DNA from: Callaeas wilsoni
Lineage: Eukaryota; Chordata; Aves; Passeriformes; Callaeidae
Assembly: GCA_013398955.1 (NCBI GenBank)
Contig: VWPU01013670.1
Location: 186,001-250,000 of the forward strand
Direction of reading: 5' to 3'
Length of the DNA: 64,000 bases
This document shows positions 10,991-23,438 of the stretch, piece by piece. The translations under genes were made by a program, and so were the position numbers. The number at the start of each line of letters is the position of its first letter. Within the stretch, counting starts at the first letter, position 1. The notes under the pieces were generated by a model. It saw nothing but the letters and a program-made list of their open reading frames with translations, made no database searches and had not been told where the DNA came from.

Positions 10991-11055
10991 CCCGGCCTGT
11001 GACAGAGCCTGCGCCCCGCTCTAGGCGGAGGCTGGTGTGGCGCTGGGAGCTGCGG

Positions 11056-11365
11056 AACCGACCGGGCTGGAAAAGACCCGTGAGGTCATCGAGTCCAGTC
11101 TGTGACCGAACACCACCATCTCAACAGACCATAGCACTGAGTGCCACGCCCAGTCTTTCTTTAAACACCTCCTGGGACGGTGGCTCCACCACGTCCTGGG
11201 GCAGCCCGTTCCAATATCTAATCACCCCTTCTGTGAAGAAATTCCTCGGAGTGTCCAAGCTGAGCCTCCACTGGCGCGGTGTAAGGCTATGTCCTCTCGT
11301 CCTGTTCTTCGCTGTAAACGCTCGACGGAGCGTTTACTTGCTTCCATAGGGGAAGAGGACACGCG
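11056..11365 (-). mobile_element. CR1 LINE 3' fragment next to the MRPS30 promoter
   Basis: Landmarks include GCTGGAAAAGACC, GAGGTCATCGAGTCCAGTCT, CACCTCCTGGGACGGTGGCT, CAGCCCGTTCCAATATCTAA, TCTGTGAAGAAATTCCTC and CTCTCGTCCTG, the reverse complement of CR1. The terminal octamer repeats are missing, so the 3' tip is lost. Unusually many CG dinucleotides survive. A perfect hairpin (11314-11337) interrupts the homology. Confidence 0.88.
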
Positions 11366-11480
11366 TGGAACCGGCTTTCCGCAGGCCCGAGTCCCGAGGA
11401 GCCCCGTCCTCCCTGGGCGCCTCGGCGTCCCGCTGCCGTGCTGCAGGGAAAGGCAGGCTGTGCGGGTACCCACAGCGCTG
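11366..11480. other. GC-rich, CpG-rich shoulder beyond the CR1
   Basis: Non-CR1 sequence with many CG dinucleotides, beginning near GGACACGCGTGG. It may be the outer part of the CpG island, separated from the main part by the CR1. Confidence 0.5.
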
Positions 11481-12609
11481 AGTGTAAACTGAAATGACTC
11501 CTCATCAGAGAAGTCACAGTCTACAACGTCTGGATTTAATAAAAGAATTAAGCTCTGCTAAAATATGATCTGTTACGGCCTTTGTTTGTGAAATGAAATG
11601 AGCTAAAAGTGGCATACCGACACCACAAGAATGGCAGAGTAACTGCATGTTTATCTTAGACATACTTGCAAAAGTTGAGTGTATTTCTCTTCAGTGGACA
11701 GATGAAGTTCAATATTTATTCTTAAAATTTTTCTTCTGTCATTACTTTTTAAAAGTTATTTGCGGTAGTCATGCGAGATTGGTTGTTTTTTCCTGTATTT
11801 CCATGAAGTATGACTAAGAGTGAGAGTGGAAATTATGAGTGGGATTGGGACAGGAGACACATTACATACATCCCAGATAATCAGCTTTCTTTCCTCAACT
11901 GCTTAGCTTTCTTCTGAACTAATCACTGCTGAAGTAGTGGAATCTTTGGAACTTAGAGGAATTTTTGGAGTAAATGGCAGAGATGTAAACCCAGAGTTTG
12001 GGTTCAGATTTTCAAAGAATATAGAATATAAAACCATTGTCTTTGGAGATTAGGAGGAAGTAAAATAGAAATTAAACTACTCTCAAGCCATAGCTAAACT
12101 GTTCTTTAGTTTACGATTCACAAGGTGTGTTATAAAAGACAGATTAAAATGTTAAATTGCAACTAAGTGTAGCATCAAGTATTTAAAATTTTGATGTTTT
12201 AATTTTGAATCCAGACACTCTTCACCAGATGGGTGAAGGGATAAGGCCTCAGATCAGATGGCTGACCACTTAGGAAGCAGCCACTCTTCCTTTTCCTCAT
12301 CCCACAAACTGCAGTCTCCAGGTGCATCCAAAAACCTGTTTTCCTCTTGACTGATAAAGTACATTGACTAGATGTGTTCAAGGAAGATACTGAATCTCTT
12401 CCCTTGTCATCACAGCCACCCATGTCAGACTTACACAAGTTGTTAAGGAAAACCACCATGTACTGTTCTTAGGCATTTTGCTGCTGTATCTCCTGTTTCC
12501 TTTGCTGATTGGAAATATTCTTCTCATTTTATCCTTAAATGTATTCATGGTCAACTTATACCTGCTTGTCGTTGTGCCAGCATTGTCCTTTAGTTTAATT
12601 AGCTTTTTG
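11481..12609. other. AT-rich intergenic DNA
   Basis: Composition falls back to AT-rich right after the CpG shoulder. No gene or repeat family recognised. Confidence 0.65.
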
Positions 12610-12900
12610 CGCTCTTCAGTGTTGGCCTTCTAAAATATTAATGGAGACCAGTCGTATCACCTCTCAGTCCTTATTGACAGAGGCTGAACAAGCTCCTCTC
12701 ACACAGGCAGATTTCCATTTCCCTGATCATCTTAACAGCCCTTTCTTGCATTTCCTCCAGTTTTGCGTTTGTCTCAGGGATATGTGACCATACTGAACCC
12801 ATTTACAAGGGACTGTATTAGCCACACCAGGATTACTAACACTTTACCACTGTTAAAAACCTTTTTCATCATGTTGTCAACTCAGAATTTCCTGCCTTGC
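12610..12900 (-). mobile_element. Possible old CR1 fragment
   Basis: Weak similarity to reverse-complemented CR1 3' region: CACCTCTCAGTCC, GAGGCTGAACAAGCTCCTCT, CCTGATCATCTTAACAGCCC and a CCTCCAGTTTTG segment occur in the right order. Too diverged to be sure by eye. Confidence 0.45.
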
Positions 12901-15599
12901 AGCCCTGCGAGCAACTTTTGCATGGGATATTTTAAACCCTTGAGAAGTTCAGTACAGAAACTGAATATAAGTGATGAAGTAAGTGAATGTTTAAAGAACC
13001 ATTTTTATCTTCTCTACTTCGTTCAAGGACTGATACTGACTGTAACATTAGATAAGAGACGTCAAGAAGCAGTGTTGCGCTTTAACCTACACTTAAAATT
13101 CCTCCACTACCGATGTTTTCGTCACAGTTTAATTTTATTTGCTTGGCATATATTCTAGTATCATTCATCTTGAGGTAGGACCTGCAAAGGGCTTGGATAA
13201 AATGTTTCAATAGACAGTCTAGTTAAAGCTACTTGCATGCTTTGCTGCCAGCTCTGTCATAAGCTTTTGACAGAAGTATATTATACAGCCACAGGTCTCT
13301 TAGTTTGAAGAAGCAAGCTGATAGTTCAAAAAGGATCTATTTTCCTTCTTTACTGAGATAACCTGCAATACTCAAATTACCCTAAATCTGGAGACCCAGA
13401 GTGTCTTTGTAATTGTTAAATGGATGCTTAAAAAGACCTTGGATTAGGACGCTTACCCTGCCTAAAACATTCAGAACAAATGCTAAAGTGAACGTCACAG
13501 CCTTAAATCTCTAAAATTGAAACTAGAAAAAAGCCTCTATCTCAGTTCCAACAGGAAGGTAATTGGAGAGTGTCAGTTTGAAGTCCAGAAAGTAGTGCAG
13601 TTCATCTTACTGAAACTAGTCCATAGGAAGGTATGGAATACATACTCTGTGTCTGAAACCTACCAATGAGACACTGTACACTAAATGTACTCACTCAGAG
13701 ACCAGATTGCATAGACATTAATTACTGGCAGGCTCAGTATCTCCTTTATGCAAGTATAGAAGCTGCTTAAGTGTACACGCTTCCTAAGTAATCTTCACCA
13801 GAAGATACAACCCAAATGAGATCACAGGGACCACATAGTGGAGAGACAGTGTCATATCCATACTTGCAGTATCTCTCTGTGACTGACTTAATGCCTAAAG
13901 AGAGGATGTCAGCTTCTTCATGCCTGCTTCAGATGAAATTTCTGTTTAGAATTTTTTTGTTTTCTTTACAGGCTTTTTCGGATTAGGTAACATTAGAGGG
14001 CTTTGTGCCCCGTGTAAAACTCCACATACTGCAATGGATGCATTCTTAACTATTGAGATGTTCATTATTTTATGACTTACACCTTTAGCTTATTTTAAAA
14101 CAGGTTATATGTTACAACAACAGCTGCCAGATGATAACGTAAAGCAAATCATAGCATAGATATGTGCAGTAGGGAAAAGTCTTTATTGTCTTAACTAATT
14201 GATATCTGTGGATAAAAGCATATTTCTTATATGATTTCCAAATATTTTTATAGGAATATAAAATGTATTTCACAGAATGAAGTCTTCCATTATGCATCCT
14301 CCAATATCAAAGTACTTCTAGAACTGCACTGCACTCAAAACAGCATCAATTAGAATTAAGTTTGCATTATGTTTCAACTGCTATTTTAATGTAGTTCCTC
14401 AAACAAATTCCTTTTGGGCTAAAGTTGTCTCTGTACATCTGTAGATCAAAGATCACACCACACACCCACCACCACCCACCACCAGCCCTCATCCCCATTT
14501 AAAGCGAAATCAAAGCACCTTTATTACAGGACTATGGAAATAAGGGGGGGAGAGGGAGGAAAAGGGGAGGAAGATATGTTTCTGGCCTAAGCTTCATTTT
14601 AATTAGGAAAACAAGTTGAAAGAAATAACTTCAAAGTTGGTCCACTTTCTAGTTCTCATGTGAAAGCCTAGAGTCTAGATGAATTTAACGAAAGCCCCCT
14701 CTTTCAAAGCAAGGAGCCTTCCAACTGGGAATTCAGAAGGTGCACAAGCACTTTCTGCCCACTGTGGCTTTACATGCCATTACAGCAGGGCAGTTGAGAA
14801 TGGTGATGACATTTAAGACCACTCTGGCTTCATACTGCTGTATAGATAAAAGCTTATCTTGAAGACATGCTTTGACAAGGCTTAGTTTCACTGCCTTGAT
14901 GCCCATTAGCTAAAAATAACAGACATCCTTTGGGAAAACTAGACTTCTTAGTCAGTTTTATATAGTATTTCATGCTATTGTTTCAGTTACAAAAGAATAG
15001 CTCACATATTCCCCATGCATTTTGAGGAACATCTATCTAGTGGGTATTTCTTGTGGGCTGTTTCAGGCCCTTGCATACAATTTTCTCAAGGTCTGTTTTT
15101 TATGTGCAGAAAATCCATCTAATTTTAACCTCTACTCTGTGAGATAACTTAGAGCTAAATGAAAAATATTTATTGTGAAAGCAGTCGGAAAGAGTTGCTG
15201 AAAGAAACAAATGGATTTACTGGAGGAAATAATACGCTGTCATTTTGAAAGGTGTAGAGCTGTTTAGATGCTGATGTGATAGCTAAGTGACAATTGAAAG
15301 TTTGCAGTAAGAGCGCTTGTCATTTGCACAGCTACAGTATCCAGCTGGTGAAAAACATGCTTTTATGAGAAAATTTGTGGAGCCAGCTATAGTGTTCAAG
15401 AGATCATGCAGAGGGAAGACTGATGAGTAGATTTGGCTCAGTATGATAATGAAGAACTGGATGTAGAACACAAGTGTTGCAAAATAAAGCTAATGCATAT
15501 AAATATTAATACAGTAAGCTATTACTGAGGTGGTAAGTGTTGGTTTATTCCTGAAAGCTGTCATGAAGCTGGAATTTAAATAACTGAGGGAAATGGTAT
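12901..15599. other. AT-rich intergenic DNA with a CAC-rich tract and a G-run cluster
   Basis: No gene recognised. Contains a CAC/ACC-rich simple tract at 14452-14485 and a G-run cluster at 14544-14567. Confidence 0.6.
14544..14567 (+). other. Potential G-quadruplex motif
   Basis: G runs of 7, 3 and 4 bases separated by short A/G spacers satisfy the four-tract G3+ with loops of 1-7 bases pattern (the 7-G run supplying two tracts). Confidence 0.5.
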
Positions 15600-16500
15600 T
15601 AGAGGTTTTACTGAAGTCCGGGTAGACAATATCCACAGTCTTTCCCTCATAAACTCAGTTGGTCACCCTGTCACCGAGGGAGATCAAGCTGGTCAAGCAG
15701 GATCTGCCTTTCATAAGCCCATCTGTCTGGGCCTGATCCCCTGGTTGGCTATTACACACCATGTGAAATCGCACTCAGGATGACCTACTCCATAGCCTTG
15801 CCTGGCACTGGGGGCAGACTGACAGGCCTGTGTTTCTCCAGGCCTTCCTGCCCTTCTTGTGGGTGGGTGTCATGTTTGCCAACCACCAGTCATCTGGGAC
15901 CTCCCTGATTAACCAGGACTGGTGGTAAATCATGGAAAGAGCAAACTCTTCTGCCAGCTCTATAAATATCTTCAGGTGGATCCCACCCAACATGATATAC
16001 TTGTCTAGGTAGCACAGCAAGTTGCTGACTAGTTCCTTTTGGATTACGGGAGATTTATCCTGCTCCACATCTCTTGTCTACCAGTTCAGGGGGCTGAGTA
16101 CCCTAAGGCTAACTGGTCTTTCTGTTAAGGATTGAGGCAAAAAGGCATTAAGTACCTCAGCCTTTTCCTCATCCTTTGTGACAGTGTTTCTCTCTGCATC
16201 CAAAAAAAAAAAAAAAAGAACAGAGACTCTCCTCGGCCTTCTTTTTGTTACTGATTTATTTGTTAAATATTTTGTTATCTTTTGCTATGGTGGCCAGATG
16301 GAGTTCTAGCTGGGCTTTCACCTTTGTAATTGTCTTTCTGCATGATCTCGTGACATCCTCGTCCACTTCCTAAGTTGCCTGCCCCTTTTTCCAAATGTCA
16401 GAAACCATCTTTTTTATTCCACTGAGTCACTGAAAAAGCTTCCCGTTCAGCTAGGCCGATCTTTTTTCCCTCTGGCAGCTAAGAGCTGTAGAGCATCTCA
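15600..16500 (-). mobile_element. CR1 LINE ORF2 fragment (reverse-transcriptase region), decayed
   Basis: Minus-strand translation between 15775 and 16068 gives GIHLKIFIELAEEFALSMIY, HQSWLIREVPDDWWLANMTP and THKKGRKAWRN, which match the start of the CR1 reverse transcriptase domain (GIHPRVLKELAD... EVPDDWRLANVTPIYKKGRK). Nucleotide homology continues to the right into the linker before the RT domain. Stops, indels and a 16-base A run (16202-16217) show it is dead. Confidence 0.88.
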
Positions 16501-19500
16501 TCGATACCTGTCACATTAGAATAACAGGTTACATAGGTTATAGTAAAGCATCTGGCACAGGGCAGCATACCTCCGTCAATGAACCTGTTTTAGCTTCCAA
16601 ACCAAGGGGCCCGTATATTGGGCAGAGGACATTGGGAATGTCCTCTGCCAATGCCCAGCAGCCACCTCCAGCAGTCCAGATCATGGGCTGTTCTGGCAGG
16701 TCAATAATTCATATCTTTGAGCTCGAGTGAAAACAAACAAACCCTTGCGCTGCTCAACTTTCTGTTATAGTTAATACTTTGGTTTCTCTACATACCTGTA
16801 TCTCTTGTCTTTCATTGTCCAAATTTCTCTTTGAGACACATTTCTAGCAGTTTTTTCAATGACTGAGCAGATTAGACCTTGTTAAGGGCTTTTTATAGCT
16901 GTCATTATAGTATTACTTATTTTACCTAATTTCAGCTGTTGTAGTTAGACCTCTAGATTATAATAATTACCAAGCCAGAGAGCAAAAAGCACCTAAAGCG
17001 TGATTTGTTGCATCTTAACAAATGTTGCTTTCTTGACAATTTTTTTTTCAAGGTGAGGATTAAGTCACTCCCTGTATCACTCCCCAAGTCCCTACTGAAA
17101 CAGAGCCTATCATGTCATTCTGAGACAAGTAACTCTTGAACTTAACTAATGAATTTAGAAAGAAAAGTCTTATAGTTGCTATCACAGTATTTGCAATGTT
17201 TTACAGTACAGCTTTATTTGCAGATTGCTGGATCACTCCTTTATGACAACTCTTGTTTTCCAATATAACGACAAAAGGAGCAGTTATGTTTGAAACTTTC
17301 AGAGGTGGACACTGTTTGATAAAAAGCTGAAGCTGCATAAAGTATTAAAGCTTTCAGAAGGAGAATGAATTAAGTCTGTAAAATTACATCGCTGTACTAC
17401 TGATGGCATGCGTCAGGACATAATGTGAAGGGCTGTGACATGAGCAGCACCGCTAGATGTCACCATCCTTCCACCAAAAATTCGTCAGCAACCAGCCTGA
17501 TGTGATTTACAAGTACCACTGGTTCCACCAACACCACCGTGAGATGAAGTCTTCATGTTTTGCCAGCTCTGTTTCCTTGTAATTCAATCAAAATCTGTGT
17601 GGTATCATTTATTTCTGCTAGCGTTGTGTTTAGGTAGTCCTAAAAATCCTGATTCTGAGGTGAAAACATTTACAGCATGATTTTGGGATTGGGGTTTGCT
17701 CACATTCACGAATCTAAGAGGAAAGACTGTTGGATAAGTTCACCCAACAATGCTGCTGCAGCTCAACCCAGATGACAGTGGATCGTTGGAGAGTATGAAG
17801 TGCAGATCCTGTTTCCATGTCTTTTACTGATGTACTGCATGACTTTGGCAAGCCATTTCACCCTAGCTTTTTTGTTTGCAGTTTACTATAAACCCTGGTT
17901 TCCTCAGCACAGGAACTAAGCATATTAATGTTGTTTGTTGGATCATCTTTATCTTAATTCAGTGACAGGTATTGCACAAAGACTCTAAAAAAAATAGGTA
18001 TTTAAGTCCAGCTGAGAAAAATACTGGAGGGAGATATTCATTCCTTAATCTAGCCTTGCTTATTACCCCGATACTCAGCAGTCACTGAAACTTCTCTAGA
18101 GTCAGGGCTGGGGTTAGAGGACTTGTTGGATATATTTAGTATGGTATATCTGAAGTTATCAGTTCCTGCTGCCTTTCATCTTATTCAATGAGTAACATCT
18201 CCTTGCATTCAGGTTTAAGTTTTTAATATCCTATCTGATACCAATAGGAGCTGAATACAGTTTATCTCCTGGGCAGGCCAGCCATCTTTTATCTTCTTTG
18301 GTCTGGGTTGGGGTTTCCTACTTACTTTTTTCATTACTGTCTTCATAGAAATACAATTAAGTGGAACTTTATAAAAATGTCTCATTGATGGGATCATTCT
18401 TTTCTCATGAATAGATCTGCTTATTTGGACCTTAAGGGGGAGTATTTATTCTCCTCTTTAATAAGACAATGGAGCAAATGCAGTCTTCCCTGCATTCAAA
18501 TCTTTTCTTACCTTATTCCATTAGGTGCTTTCGTGCTTCAAAGACAAAAACACAAAAATAATGGCACAATATCCAAAATGGACAAGACCATAGCGAAGGT
18601 CAAATCAAGTATGTATACTCCAACCACAGAACCAACAAAATGTTTTCAACATGGATCCTATAAACACTTATTTTCCCACTGGCAGTCCCCCCTCACTCAT
18701 GCAGTAATTTTCTCCTTGAGCTGAGCTCCAGTATTGTCAGGTATGAGCAGGTAAGACCCCAAACATGAAAGGCTATTTTAACTTTCTGATGTGAATACCG
18801 TATTTTTGAGTTGAGGAAAAAAAGGGGTTTTTGAGTCAAATGTCCTGTCCCATTACCACTGCAGTGTGAATTACTAGAAAACCAAAAAGTGATTGATGAA
18901 CAAAAGTACAAAGGTTATTATAAAAAGAGCATAAACTGTCAACCCTAATATGGGTAGTGATTATATTTAATTAGACATTTAAATGTTGAACAGCTTGACT
19001 GAGACACGCTCGTGTCTATCAATATATGTTACCAATGAAAGGCTGTGCCAAACACTTTTCTTCATCCTGTCAGCACACTAGGTGACAACACAAAATAGTA
19101 GTCTGCACTGTTCCCCAGCAGCTGCTCAGTTTGGAATGAAGCACAGGACGGAAGACAGTTCACAGACTGCAGAAAAAATAGCAATGAACCTGCGTAAGGA
19201 TTCACATACTTCAGTTTAAAATAGGCATCATGTAAGTAAAATCACAGCCCATAATACATAATTTTCTTGCAAACAGACAGATTTAATTTTATGCAATCTC
19301 AAATTAACAAAGCAGTAATTTTTAATATTACAATATTAGATATGACATATATTTGTAAAACCATAAAAGGGATACTTTCAAAATAGAGTAACTCCATAGT
19401 TTTTTGTGATAAAGTTCATGAACATATCTATATGACATTTTAGATGAGGATGAAAGATTCAAATTAACATTTTATAAGATTTTTGTCAAGAAATTATAAG

Positions 19501-21481
19501 CTTTAAAAGAGCCTTTAAAACCATGGTATAAGATGTTCAGTGGGCAGCCCTAGGGCTAACTGCAGAAACGTGAACAAATTCTACTTTATGCAGTTTTAAA
19601 GTTTACATATTATGTATTTTATGTAGTCATTTAAAGGAGAGTTTGGGTAAAGTAAATCTCATTAATTTATTGGTATCTACACCTAAGCAGATATTTAGGT
19701 TAGCTAAATTGTCCAAGCTTCCCATGCAATCTAAGGACATCTAGTAAACAGAGTCAGTGGAGTCCAGAAGGCAATTTCTCTGTGGAGTGGACACCTACAT
19801 TTATTCTGTAGTTCTGCACATTGAGTAGGCTCTCAGCTGTTCTCTGAAATGGGAAATTATGCATCCAGCCACCCTAGCAGACACACATGGAAGACATCAG
19901 AGTTGAATCCATCCCTGATCATTTACACAGGGAGTACCATTCCTGGAGCTGACACATCAGGGTTGGACAAAAGCTGGCTGAAGGTGTATTAGCAGTGCAA
20001 GCAAACTCAAGCATTACTGTGACATGAATAAGGCCATCCTTTCTGCCAAGGGAATAAGGCAGTAGTTTGTCTTTTGGAGAGAATGCCCTGGTCTCTTAGG
20101 TAATCTCCTCTGCATGCCTCTGCCCCTCTCACAGCCACTCCAGGAGCAGCTGGCTTTCCCTGGGGTTGTGATTTATGTAAAAAAAGAAGATGGGTCATTG
20201 TTGCTACAGCAATCGTGCAGCTTCAGGAAATTGCTTTTGTACTGCTGAGGTACAGCCTAAACCCATAGGTAGCAGTGAAAAGTCTGCATTTTCATTCAGA
20301 ATATTCTGAATTAGATTTGGCCATCATTCAGGTTTGTGAAATAACTGCTTTCATTAATCAGATATTAAGTAATAGAAAGCATTTAGGGAAAACAGGTTTA
20401 AGCTATCAAAACTAAAGAGAGAATTAAAATATTTTGAGACATTGGAGTCACTCACAACACACTGTTTTTATAGTTCTCCATAAGTATATGAGACAGAAAC
20501 TTCCTGTAAAACACTTAGTTTTCATCAAAAAAACCCAACTTTCTTACCAGTCCTGAATGAAAATGTTTCAACAAATCAGATTTTCCTGTTGGAAAGTATA
20601 CCTCCTTTCCCGTAAATTTAGAGCCTTTACTAGAATGCCATCTGAAATATTTTGCTCTCTGATATACGTCCTTATGCCTTTACTGTACCTTTCTTTTTGT
20701 CCAGCATTTTGCACTTCCCTTCAATAATTTTTCCAATTTTTTTCTTCTCAAATGTTAAATTAAACATTGAGCCTGATTTGCTTTTTTCACTCGCATGTTT
20801 CTTTCATAAAAATAAGTTGCTTTTAAAATCATGCTGCTGTCACACATCGCCTGTTATATATCAACAAATTATATTTTTGTTTGATTCCAAAAGAAGTGGA
20901 GTCAGCAGTTGGAATGAGACAATGTCCTTCATTTTTCTGTTTTTTATTTGACAGCATGGTGTACAGGATAGAATATTTATAGCATTTATTGCGCTTATAT
21001 TTCTCTTTCATACAAAAATATCTCCATTTCAAATTAACAGTTTGGTTTAGGTCTTTGGGCTAAAAAGTACATATTCTTCTGCAATTACTTTAGTTCTACT
21101 CTAGTTTTACTTTCTGTTCTTTAACAAAATCTAACTCTGTCCTCCAAGATATATCTTCTTTGGGATTTTCCAAAAAGGCTTTTGAAAAGCTTGACTTTCT
21201 TCAGTTTACTTTTTGAGTGTCTAAGCTCCCAATTTTCTCATTCAAGCAGAGGGAAGTATAGCTGTACTTAGGGTGGGATGCAAGCCTGGTCTTTCTTACT
21301 ACTACCAGCATATCTAGACTAATCCTTGGACAGGGATGTCTTATTTCTCAGCACAAAGTCAAAAGATAGTGTTAAAAACACCAGCAGGAGCCGGTGCCTG
21401 GACTCATTTCTTACAGCAGAGAGGGCAGAGTAATGGTAGAACACATGCACTAAGATTTATAACATCAAAGGCTTTTTAATT
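16501..21481. other. AT-rich intergenic DNA
   Basis: No gene or clear repeat family. It holds a 13-bp perfect inverted repeat at 16621-16649 and a less AT-rich stretch near 17400-17560 that I cannot assign. Confidence 0.6.
16621..16649. repeat. Perfect 13-bp inverted repeat, 3-base loop
   Basis: Arms GGCAGAGGACATT and AATGTCCTCTGCC around GGG. Pairing continues outward for a few more bases if one C is bulged. Confidence 0.9.
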
Positions 21482-21862
21482 TCATAGAATCACAGAATCA
21501 TTTGTGTTGGAAAAGACTTCTAAGATCAGCAAGTCCAACCAAAAACCCAGAACTGCCAAGTCCACCGCTAAACCATGTCCGCAGGTGCCACACCTAAACA
21601 TCTATTATATAGCTCCAGGAATGGAGATTCCACCACTTGCTTGGGGAGCCTGTACCAGTGCTTGACAACGCTTTCAGTAAAAACATTTTTCATAATATCC
21701 AATCTAAACCTCTTGTGGTGCCACTCGAGGCTGTTTTCCCTTGTCCTTTGCCTTGTTACCTGGGAGAAGGGGCTGACCCCCACCTGGATACAGCCTCTTT
21801 TCAGGCACTTGTAGAGAGTGATAAGGTCTCCCCTGAGCCTCCTTTTCTCCAGGTCTCTGGGG
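21482..21862 (-). mobile_element. CR1 LINE 3' fragment, well preserved
   Basis: Starts with tandem terminal repeats in reverse (TCATAGAATCACAGAATCAT), then GTTGGAAAAGACTTCTAAGA, CTGCCAAGTCCACCGCTAAA, CCATGTCCGCAGGTGCCACA, TAATATCCAATCTAAACCTC, TTGTTACCTGGGAGAAGG and GATAAGGTCTCCCCTGAGCC. About 380 bases of the CR1 3' end with intact terminus. Confidence 0.95.
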
Positions 21863-23412
21863 TAAAATGAACATTATCCAACTTTGCAAAAAATACTAGC
21901 CCATTTCTTGGCTACCACAAAATTTTAAGAAGACTCTTCTGCCTGTCCAACCAACTCCCTCTTCATTTTCATTGCCTCTTCTTCATCTGAAGGTGGAGCT
22001 GCATGGCACATGGAGTGCAGTCTCTGAGCAGCAGTCTAGTGCCACATCATCACCTGCCACACTTGGTACATAGACTCAGAGTCCTTCTGTCCCTGAGTCC
22101 TGAGCTAGTACTGTCTTCTGCAGGCCTCAACATTTAAGGAATTCAAGTGTTTAATATTCGTGTTAGTGTGCACATGCCTAGTTAGGCAGAACCTTAGATA
22201 ATGGAAGCAGTTTACAGAATCAGGGTCTAATTCAGGCAGAGAATTTTGTTTTGGCAGTAAAAGTTCTTCCTCCCAAAGAGCTATATAAAGTCCCTCTGTA
22301 GGCCCAGATTCTAAAGCACTGGGGCCGATATCATCCCTGGAATTACACTGTTGAGCTTCCAAAAACACTTCTGCAAAGAAAACAGACTGTAAGCCAAACA
22401 GATGATTTTGATTAATAGGAATATGTTCCTAAAAGTAAAATAAAGTAATAGAGACTTAAAAAGTGCTACAGTCCTCTTAACTACTAAAAACAAAATGTGA
22501 AATAAAGTCGCTTTCAAAGATAACATTGACAAAAGGTTACAAATTACCTAACAGGTTTTTCAAAAGAAAATAGCCTAAACAAAGAAATGTTGAGGGGCGG
22601 TACCCATAACTGTGTTTTGCCTTTGCCATCTACATTCTGGAAACATTTTTGGAGGTTGCATTGCATGAGACAGCCAAATCACCCTTAATTTAGAAGTAAG
22701 CATAAGATTAAACAAGCTTTCTGTAAAAGCCTGTTAAAAGAATATCCTTTGTTTCTTCTGTTCTCATCCTCTTTGGTTATCCATGCTTCACATTCTCAGC
22801 ACCTTCCAGATGTGCATGCATGTGTGTGTCTGTGTGTGCAAGTTTTCATTATTACAAGCACTGCCATTTGTGAGGCACTAGTTTTTATGAATAAAGGAGT
22901 CAGAGTTCATGTGCCAGCCCACCATCTCCCTGCCTGTAATAAAATTAGTTTTAAAAACATGGCACTTCAAAAACATCTAAATTAGGATTGTGTTTATATG
23001 GTCTTTCAGATTTTGAGTTGTTTTGCAGGGAGAATGGGAACAGAGTTCCATTTATTTGCAACAATTTAAATCTTACATTTCACTGAAAACTTGCAGAAGG
23101 ATTGAAGAACTGAAGGGCAATTAAAAAAAAAAGACATAAAAATAACAAGAATAATGAGAAAATCACAGGCTTTCACAATTTTTTCTCCTTAATTTCTTCC
23201 CTTCCTCCAGGATATTTTCCTTTTTTGATTAGCTTGTTTTTCCTTGTGTTTACCTCAGAGATGTACACAACCACATCAGTGCTACCATGCCATTAAGTCT
23301 CCTTGCTGCTGCCAGTCCCCTGTCCCAGCCTCAAACATGAACTTTCACAGTTCACAGGTAACAGCCTCTTTTCTCCTTTCCCCTCTTTCTTCCAATTATT
23401 CTCAAGTTTTAT

Positions 23413-23438
23413 GGGGAAAAAAAAAAACCCCCCCTTTT
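23413..23438. repeat. Consecutive homopolymer block G4-A11-C7-T4
   Basis: Four adjacent homopolymer runs with no interruption. Confidence 0.85.

Larger units (their letters stand above)
10020..11060. promoter_or_regulatory. CpG island over MRPS30 exon 1 and its upstream region
   Basis: In a window that is otherwise AT-rich and poor in CG dinucleotides, this kilobase is dense in CG and in GC-box-like runs. It covers the first exon and about 350 bases upstream of the ATG. It marks the MRPS30 promoter, and its symmetry around the factor sites would also allow divergent transcription to the right. Human has an annotated divergent transcript at this promoter; no exon of one can be identified here. 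Confidence 0.85.

Noticed and set aside
10972..11349. 125-codon plus-strand open frame beginning in the promoter
   Set aside because: Most of it is antisense CR1 sequence; the frame is a by-product of GC-rich DNA plus repeat.
15775..16068. 97-codon minus-strand frame with reverse-transcriptase similarity, considered as a host gene
   Set aside because: It is a decayed piece of CR1 ORF2, surrounded by CR1 nucleotide homology and out of frame with its neighbours.
21568..21889. Several overlapping short frames on both strands
   Set aside because: All lie inside the CR1 fragment at 21482-21862.
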